The translations under genes were made by a program, and so were the position numbers. Source: an uncultured Bacteroidota bacterium (GTDB lineage Bacteria; Bacteroidota; Bacteroidia; Flavobacteriales; Flavobacteriaceae). Taken from it: a stretch of 10,901 bases of DNA. Position 1 is the first letter of the stretch; each line of letters starts with the position of its first letter. The DNA lies in the NCBI GenBank assembly GCA_903879875.1, contig CAIRNC010000494.1:1-10901 (forward strand), in the 5' to 3' direction. Below are positions 6,888 to 10,901 of this stretch, piece by piece. The notes under the pieces were generated by a model. That model made no database searches. It had not been told where the DNA came from and saw only the letters and a list, made by a program, of their open reading frames with translations.

Positions 6888-7700
6888 ATGGAAGAAAATC
6901 TAAAACGTCTCAACAAATTCATTGGCGAAACAGGCTATTGTTCGCGTCGTGAAGCTGACAAACTTATAGAAGAGGGCCGCGTAACTATAAACGGAGTTGT
7001 TCCTGAACTTGGTACCAAAGTAGCTCCAGACGACGAAGTGCGCGTTGACGGCAAATTAATTAGAGATAATACGGATAAATTGGTCTATCTCGCTTTCAAC
7101 AAACCGGTTGGCATAGAGTGCACCACCAACCTCGATGTTCGGGACAATATTGTAGATTACATCAATTATCCCAAACGGATTTTCCCTATTGGTCGATTGG
7201 ACAAAGCCAGTGAAGGCTTGATTTTTATGACCAATGACGGTGATATTGTCAATAAAATTCTTCGTGCTCGAAACAACCACGAAAAAGAATACACCGTAAC
7301 GGTAAACAAACCCATAACCGACCGATTTATTGAACGTATGGGCAATGGTATCCCTATTTTAGACACCATTACTCGAAAATGTAAAGTAGAACAAATTAGC
7401 AAATACAATTTCAAAATTATATTAACACAAGGATTGAATCGCCAAATCCGCAGAATGTGTGAATATTTAGGGTATGAAGTTACGGCTTTGAAACGCATTC
7501 GAATTATCAATATTTCGCTGGATATTCCTCTTGGACGATTTCGTGATTTGACCGATGCGGAAATAAAGGAACTCAACCAACTTATTGCTCCTTCAATCAA
7601 AACCGAAGAAGGGAGTTTGCCCAAAAAGGAACCTATAAAACGGAGCACCGAATTCATTAAAAGAGACGACCCGAGATATAAGAAAAAAGGAGATTATTGA
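6888..7700 (+). CDS. rluF: 23S rRNA pseudouridine(2604) synthase, RluF type
   Basis: A 270-residue enzyme of the RsuA/RluB/E/F group that isomerises a uridine of 23S rRNA to pseudouridine. Residues 5-60 are an S4 RNA-binding domain (RLNKFIGETGYCSRREADKL at 7-26, then EEGRVTING). The catalytic domain follows with KPVGIECTT (72-80), the core motif GRLDKASEGL (102-111) with catalytic Asp105, and QGLNRQIRRMCEYLGY in the C-terminal half. The ECTT motif and overall length fit RluF rather than RluB or RluE. A lysine- and arginine-rich tail follows the catalytic domain. The gene has its own promoter. Its last six codons form the left arm of a perfect hairpin terminator, and the stop codon begins at the end of that arm and extends into the loop. 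Confidence 0.92.
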   Translation: MEENLKRLNKFIGETGYCSRREADKLIEEGRVTINGVVPELGTKVAPDDEVRVDGKLIRDNTDKLVYLAFNKPVGIECTTNLDVRDNIVDYINYPKRIFPIGRLDKASEGLIFMTNDGDIVNKILRARNNHEKEYTVTVNKPITDRFIERMGNGIPILDTITRKCKVEQISKYNFKIILTQGLNRQIRRMCEYLGYEVTALKRIRIINISLDIPLGRFRDLTDAEIKELNQLIAPSIKTEEGSLPKKEPIKRSTEFIKRDDPRYKKKGDY

Positions 7701-7720
7701 AAAATAATCTCCTTTTTTCT
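7681..7720. terminator. Perfect 18-bp inverted repeat, bidirectional terminator, GAAA loop
   Basis: Left arm 7681-7698 (AGAAAAAAGGAGATTATT), loop GAAA (7699-7702), right arm 7703-7720, an exact reverse complement. The stem carries a run of six A on one side and six T on the other, so either strand ends in a U-run. On the plus strand it closes rluF, whose TGA (7698-7700) spans the arm/loop junction. On the minus strand it lies 104 bases after the current stop of the DUF4173-type gene, but only 12 bases after the stop of its apparent out-of-frame extension. Confidence 0.9.
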
Positions 7721-7731
7721 TGGAAAACGGC

Positions 7732-7827
7732 TTAATTATAAAACCTTGTAAATACATATTGAATTAAATATGAGTCTCTTAACTTCTTACTTTGATAAGC
7801 TTTATACGTTTCAGCATCTTTAATTAC
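7732..7827 (-). pseudogene. Out-of-frame 3' extension of the DUF4173-type gene (probable frameshift)
   Basis: Directly after the current stop of the upstream gene, another frame of the same strand gives 31 codons and a TAA with clear protein character: V-I-K-D-A-E-T-Y-K-A-Y-Q-S-K-K-L-R-D-S, then YLIQYVFTRFYN. Codon choice matches the neighbouring genes (GAT, GCT, GAA, TAT, AAA). Adding one base, for example an A, in the AA at 7828-7829 would join the two frames as ...YYEFVENKVIKDAETYK... and remove the premature stop. The extension's stop lies 12 bases from the terminator hairpin, the normal position. Either the gene has a real one-base deletion or the sequence has an indel error. A chance open stretch cannot be excluded. 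Confidence 0.6.
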
Positions 7828-9233
7828 TTATTTTCTACAAACTCATAATACAAAGCTTTAGACAAAAAGCTTCTATTTTGTTCTCTAACAATTTTTGAAC
7901 TTTTATAATTATAATTGTAATCCACAACAGCTGGTATTGTTGGAATATTTTCGTTGGGCTTTGTTGAAAAATATTCAAGATAACTTTCGTCGTTATAGTT
8001 TAAACTTTTCAAATAAACAGACTCAATTCCTTTTCCTACATAAATATTATAGTTTGTTATCAAGTTGCCCCAATTTACATAACTGCACACTAGAATTGTT
8101 CCGTAAAAATACCAAAGCATTTTATTCGCCAAATAAGCATTTGTTTTTTGATTTTGAACTTTTTGAAAAGTATAATAAAGTCCCATTAATGCTAAAATCA
8201 AAAAAGCATAAACCCCTAATCTTTTATAGGTTAATCCACAATTATAAACATATTCTGAATTTTTTATGATTGTGCTTACTATCAACAAACCATTTAAAAC
8301 AATCCAAATTTTGCTCAGAATTTTTAAGTTTTTTGCTTTTGAATCAAAATTAAATCCATTTTTAAAATAAAACTGAATTACTCCAACAGCAAGAATTATT
8401 GAAAATATTACAGCATTCACTCGTTCATGAGTAGCAGCACTTAATTTATCAATTTCACATTTTTGAAAAAACTGTTCGTAATTATAGGTTACTATGAAAG
8501 TTAACAACAATACATTTAGCAAAATCATAGATATTTCGCCACTCTTACGCTCAAAATCTATATCTAAAAATGAAAACGTGGGAGCATGCGTATTTTCGTT
8601 TTCCTTGCTAAACTCATTATCCAATTTAGGATTGATTAAAATAAAATAATCAGCCACCCAATAATTCCAAAACGAAAATGAAATATACAGTCCTAAACTA
8701 CCGATAAGTAGAATTTCTACAACATCAATATCTAAATAATAATTGGTGAAAATGTTTGAAAAATGTTCGCTTCCAAAAGCGTATACCGAATAAAAAATTA
8801 AAATAAAAAATAAGGGAATGGCAAAGTAGGCAATCATTTTTTTGGTAAACTGATTGTCAACTTTCTTTTCTGGAAGCCAAGTCGCAAACATAAAAAATCT
8901 GCCTAAAGATGTAATGGAATTTATAAAAGCAATTGGCAGACTTAAAATTGGTTTTAGATTGGGGTTTTGCGTTTTAAATTGCAAGAAAATTAATGAAAAT
9001 AACAAAGCGCAAAAGGATACAAAATCGCCATACCAAGCAAAAGCTACACAAGAAAGTACCGAAGTAAGCGTAAGAAAATAATATGATTTATCTACAAACT
9101 GGTCTTTGTATAAATAGACAATCAATCCCGTAAGTAGCAACCCAAAAATGGAAAGATTTATCCCAATAGACTCATTGTAAAATAATAGAGTAAAAATAGT
9201 ACTGCAAACAAAAATTAAATGGTGTTTTTTCAT
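7824..9233 (-). CDS. Large multi-pass membrane protein, DUF4173/DUF4153 type, probably frameshifted at the 3' end
   Basis: A 469-residue integral membrane protein with about 11-12 hydrophobic segments and a C-terminal soluble tail of about 70 residues. Features that recall the DUF4173/DUF4153 family are THERVNAVIFSIILA before a membrane helix, GLTYKRLGVYAFLILAL in the second half, and NWGNLITNYNI near the end. The function of the family is unknown. The ATG at 9233 (MKKHHLIF) is preferred over the in-frame TTG at 9266, because that TTG lies inside a palindromic operator-like site. It is the third gene of a leftward unit, 53 bases after a winged-helix regulator gene, and that gap contains the palindrome. 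The 3' end looks truncated by a one-base frameshift; the restored protein would have about 500 residues. Confidence 0.8.
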   Translation of the reverse strand: MKKHHLIFVCSTIFTLLFYNESIGINLSIFGLLLTGLIVYLYKDQFVDKSYYFLTLTSVLSCVAFAWYGDFVSFCALLFSLIFLQFKTQNPNLKPILSLPIAFINSITSLGRFFMFATWLPEKKVDNQFTKKMIAYFAIPLFFILIFYSVYAFGSEHFSNIFTNYYLDIDVVEILLIGSLGLYISFSFWNYWVADYFILINPKLDNEFSKENENTHAPTFSFLDIDFERKSGEISMILLNVLLLTFIVTYNYEQFFQKCEIDKLSAATHERVNAVIFSIILAVGVIQFYFKNGFNFDSKAKNLKILSKIWIVLNGLLIVSTIIKNSEYVYNCGLTYKRLGVYAFLILALMGLYYTFQKVQNQKTNAYLANKMLWYFYGTILVCSYVNWGNLITNYNIYVGKGIESVYLKSLNYNDESYLEYFSTKPNENIPTIPAVVDYNYNYKSSKIVREQNRSFLSKALYYEFVENK

Positions 9234-9247
9234 GATTTTAAGTTTTA

Positions 9248-9270
9248 AAAGTTCTTTGAATTTCAAAGTT
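9248..9270 (-). promoter_or_regulatory. Operator-like palindrome upstream of the DUF4173-type gene (site B)
   Basis: The core CTTTGAATTTCAAAG (9254-9268) is a perfect palindrome with 7-base arms and one central base. The surrounding 23 bases match site A (10209-10231) at 21 positions. On the minus strand the upstream end reads CAACTTTG, one base from the TAnnTTTG -7 consensus, but I find no TTG at a suitable distance. It lies 14 bases upstream of the ATG at 9233. It is probably a binding site for the winged-helix regulator encoded immediately upstream. Confidence 0.65.
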
Positions 9271-9286
9271 GATTAGTAAAAAAATT

Positions 9287-9583
9287 TTAATTGTTCCGTT
9301 TTAATAATTTTTCAAGATAATTTATATGTTCATTAAATGCAATTCTTCCTTTATTAGTAACTCTGTAGGATGTTTTCGGTTTTTTACCTACAAATTCTTT
9401 TTTAACTTCTATATATTCCGATTTTTCAAGCGCAGAAGAATGACTGGCTAAATTGCCATCGGTTATGTCCATTAAAGATTTCATTTCTGTGAAATCGATC
9501 CAATCGTTTACTAACAGAATAGACATAATACCTAATCTAACTCGGCTTTCAAAGTCCTTATTTAGTTTGTCAATTATTCCCAT
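9287..9583 (-). CDS. Winged-helix DNA-binding transcriptional regulator (HTH_34-like, MarR/PadR-related)
   Basis: A 98-residue protein that is almost entirely one winged helix-turn-helix domain. Helix 1 is near 11-25 (FESRVRLGIMSILL), followed by WIDFTEMKSLMDI and the recognition-helix region TDGNLASHSSALEKSEYIEV (41-60). The beta wing KKEFVGKKPKTSYRVTNKGR (61-80) and a C-terminal helix probably used for dimerisation complete it. There is no ligand or sensor domain, as in the small Bacteroidota regulators annotated as 'winged helix DNA-binding protein' or 'transcriptional regulator'. It starts 7 bases after the stop of the upstream membrane-protein gene, so they share a transcript. A dimer would fit the palindromes found before both flanking genes, suggesting autoregulation. 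The signal it responds to is unknown; the membrane partners could provide it. Confidence 0.87.
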   Translation of the reverse strand: MGIIDKLNKDFESRVRLGIMSILLVNDWIDFTEMKSLMDITDGNLASHSSALEKSEYIEVKKEFVGKKPKTSYRVTNKGRIAFNEHINYLEKLLKRNN

Positions 9584-9590
9584 TAGATGA

Positions 9591-10205
9591 TTATTTGTAT
9601 TTTTTGTACATAATCAAACCGTACAAAATATGTAAAACACCGAAACCTATTAGCCAAAAAATCAAACCATATCCAAGAAGGAAAAGTGCAATACATCCTA
9701 ATACAATTTCGCTAATACCTAAATATTTCACATCTGAAAAAGTATATTGCTCTGCGTTTATCAATGCTAAACCATAAAACAGTAAAGAGGCTGGAGCTAT
9801 TAAAAAATAAATTTTATAAACTATAAGTGCAATACAAAAAACGCCACCAACGATAAGTGGAATTGATAAATTTAAAAGCATTTTTTTGGTAGCAGTAGTC
9901 CAAATAGGTAAATTGTATTTTCTGCTTTTTCGTAAAGTAAAATATATTCCAGAGGTTAATGCCAAAATTAAAACAACACAAGCAGTGAAAAATAATTCAT
10001 TAACTACATTTTCATTTTGACGGTTAGAATTACCATCCACATAGTCAATCCCATTAGCACCCAACAATTGGTAGGCACGCAATCCACCGATGATTGCAAA
10101 AGTTCCTGCGAAAATTCCAGAGAGTCCGCTTAATGATATAAATCTTGAAGAACGCTCCATCATGGAACGTATATGTGATAAATCTTCTTGGTGTTTTGAT
10201 TCCAT
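9591..10205 (-). CDS. Small multi-pass membrane protein of unknown function, first gene of the regulator unit
   Basis: A 204-residue integral membrane protein with five or six hydrophobic segments, roughly 24-46, 70-90, 108-131, 133-150 and 163-199. The N-terminus (about 1-22) is polar and probably cytoplasmic: HQEDLSHIRSMMERSSRF. It is followed by the glycine- and serine-rich motif LSGLSGIFAGTFAIIGG, which looks conserved in similar Bacteroidota proteins next to small winged-helix regulators. I do not recognise an enzymatic motif. It is separated by 7 bases from the regulator gene, and its promoter overlaps an operator-like palindrome, so it is probably controlled by that regulator. A role as a membrane sensor or partner of the regulator is inference only. 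Confidence 0.82.
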   Translation of the reverse strand: MESKHQEDLSHIRSMMERSSRFISLSGLSGIFAGTFAIIGGLRAYQLLGANGIDYVDGNSNRQNENVVNELFFTACVVLILALTSGIYFTLRKSRKYNLPIWTTATKKMLLNLSIPLIVGGVFCIALIVYKIYFLIAPASLLFYGLALINAEQYTFSDVKYLGISEIVLGCIALFLLGYGLIFWLIGFGVLHILYGLIMYKKYK

Positions 10206-10208
10206 GTT

Positions 10209-10231
10209 AAAGTACTTTGAATTGCAAAGTT
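10209..10231 (-). promoter_or_regulatory. Operator-like palindrome upstream of the first unit gene (site A)
   Basis: The core CTTTGAATTGCAAAG (10215-10229) is palindromic with one mismatch in the arms. The adjacent AAAGTACTTT (10209-10218) is a further exact 10-base palindrome sharing a half-site. On the minus strand this element contains the last seven bases of the TAACTTTG -7 box, so a protein bound here would block the promoter. It matches site B (9248-9270) at 21 of 23 positions. Confidence 0.68.
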
Positions 10232-10254
10232 ATATAAACTTTTCAATTACACAA
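10225..10254 (-). promoter_or_regulatory. Bacteroidota-type promoter for the membrane protein / regulator / DUF4173 unit
   Basis: On the minus strand TTG (10254-10252), a 19-base spacer, then TAACTTTG (10232-10225), a full match to the Bacteroidota promoter consensus at ideal spacing. The box ends 19 bases before the ATG at 10205, leaving a leader of about 12-15 bases. The -7 box overlaps palindrome site A. Confidence 0.72.
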
Positions 10255-10267
10255 TTATTTTTTACTA

Positions 10268-10290
10268 TTTTTTTATTTGAAATAAGAAAA
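10268..10290 (-). terminator. Weak AT-only inverted repeat after the CorA gene
   Basis: On the plus strand TTTTTTTATTT (10268-10278) and AAATAAGAAAA (10280-10290) are complementary except for one G-T pair, with almost no loop. It lies 10 bases past the CorA stop on the minus strand and is followed there by an A/T-rich tract. With no G-C pairs in the stem it is a poor terminator; it is the only candidate in the gap. Confidence 0.25.
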
Positions 10291-10300
10291 AATTAATTTC

Positions 10301-10901
10301 CTAAAACCAGCGTTTTCGTTTGAATAAAAACACACCGAAAATGGATAGTAAAATGGATAACGAAACGACTATCCAAAAACCGAATGGGTTTGCTTGTAGC
10401 GAATTCGGCACATTCATTCCATACAAACTGGCGATTACAGTAGGAATCATCAATAGAATGGATATGGATGTCATTTGCTTCATGATGTTGTTCATGTTGT
10501 TGGAAATCACCGAGGCATAAGCGTCCATCATTCCCGAGAGGATGTCGCTGTAAATATTGGTGGTTTCTTGGGCTTGGCGCAACTCAATTTCTACATCTTC
10601 GAGCAAATCGGAATCGTAATTGTCTTTTTGATTTTTGATGTTTTTGATGCGGTGCAATAAAATATCGTTCCCTTTGAGCGATGTGATAAAAAACACCAAA
10701 CACTTTTCTATTTGAAGTAAGGCTTGTAGTTCTTCGTTTTTTATGGATTTCTCTAGATTGTCTTCCGCCAATTTTATTTTTTGGTTGACTTGTTTGAGGT
10801 ATTTCAAAAACCAAACACTAGACGAAAGCAGGAGTTTCAATACCAAATCAAAATTGTCTTTGATATCGATGTTTTTTCGTTGGCTGTAAATTACAAAATC
10901 A
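10301..10901 (-). CDS. corA: CorA-family magnesium/cobalt transporter, C-terminal part (5' end beyond window)
   Basis: The frame stays open to the right window edge, giving 199 residues (D-F-V-I-Y-S-Q-R-K-N onward). The true start lies outside, and the TTG at 10846 is not a start. CorA proteins are pentameric inner-membrane channels for Mg2+ (also Co2+ or Ni2+). The visible part begins with a cytoplasmic helical region (LEDVEIELRQAQETTNIYSDILSG and flanks). The two C-terminal transmembrane helices follow (ILLMIPTVIASL and FWIVVSLSILLSIFGVFLF), with the diagnostic YGMN motif between them and a basic tail, KRKRWF. The missing N-terminal part would be the rest of the cytoplasmic funnel domain. 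It is transcribed leftward toward the three-gene unit, with about 95 bases between, but that unit has its own promoter. Confidence 0.92.
   Translation of the reverse strand, partial: DFVIYSQRKNIDIKDNFDLVLKLLLSSSVWFLKYLKQVNQKIKLAEDNLEKSIKNEELQALLQIEKCLVFFITSLKGNDILLHRIKNIKNQKDNYDSDLLEDVEIELRQAQETTNIYSDILSGMMDAYASVISNNMNNIMKQMTSISILLMIPTVIASLYGMNVPNSLQANPFGFWIVVSLSILLSIFGVFLFKRKRWF

Noticed and set aside
7166..7657. 163-codon open frame on the minus strand opposite rluF
   Set aside because: It lies entirely inside rluF, which has strong motifs on the plus strand. The antisense product has no recognisable domain and an unusual Ile/Arg/Ser-rich composition, so it is a shadow.
7895..8269. 124-codon open frame on the plus strand inside the DUF4173-type gene
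   Set aside because: It is Asn-, Tyr- and Phe-rich antisense translation of a hydrophobic AT-rich gene, with no promoter or start context; a shadow.
9234..9266. Upstream TTG start for the DUF4173-type gene (11 more codons)
   Set aside because: The TTG lies within the palindromic site B and the added residues (KFKELLKLKI) look like translated operator/leader. The ATG at 9233 begins a normal membrane-protein N-terminus.
10846..10846. TTG as the start of the CorA gene
   Set aside because: The frame continues open to the window edge with protein-like sequence (DFVIYSQRKNIDIKDNFDLV), and 181 residues would be too short for CorA. The gene is simply cut by the window.

Overview
The window looks like chromosomal DNA of a member of the Flavobacteriaceae (Bacteroidota), most likely Flavobacterium or a close relative. 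The evidence is a low GC content, intergenic promoters of the Bacteroidota type (TTG, a spacer of about 19-23 bases, then TAnnTTTG), little use of Shine-Dalgarno sites, and a set of proteins typical of that family. These include LpxK, a Nif3 protein followed by the 'zinc ribbon' coiled-coil protein, RluF, and a DUF4173-type membrane protein. I see no insertion sequences, phage genes, tRNA or rRNA genes, or CRISPR arrays.

Layout. Positions 1-312 are a non-coding divergent region; a leftward gene may begin at its left edge. A rightward SulP anion transporter (313-1866) meets the leftward lpxK-punA pair (3739-1930) at a strong shared hairpin terminator (1877-1915). lpxK (lipid A 4'-kinase) and punA (purine nucleoside phosphorylase) overlap by 29 bases and are probably translationally coupled. 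A leftward 51-residue protein lies just upstream of lpxK. A divergent promoter region (3950-4071) then starts the rightward block: nif3-like gene, coiled-coil 'zinc ribbon' protein (3-base gap), terminator, alpha/beta hydrolase whose ATG abuts the T-run of that terminator, and rluF with its own promoter. The block ends in a perfect 18-bp inverted repeat whose loop holds part of the rluF stop codon.

From 10205 leftward to about 7732 is a three-gene unit: a small multi-pass membrane protein, a one-domain winged-helix regulator, and a large multi-pass DUF4173-type membrane protein. A good Bacteroidota promoter precedes the first gene. A 23-bp palindrome-containing motif overlaps that promoter's -7 box and recurs, 21 of 23 bases identical, upstream of the third gene. 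The simplest reading is that the regulator controls both genes flanking it. The third gene appears to carry a one-base frameshift near its 3' end: 31 further codons of protein-like sequence run on in another frame and stop 12 bases before the shared terminator. The right edge holds the 3' part of a leftward CorA-type magnesium/cobalt transporter gene.

Most genes are ordinary housekeeping functions. The part most worth following up is the membrane protein / winged-helix / DUF4173 unit with its duplicated operator-like element. Secondary points are the loss of all four cysteines from the 'zinc ribbon' protein, the terminator fused to the hydrolase start codon, and the Asp replacing a specificity-determining Asn in the phosphorylase.
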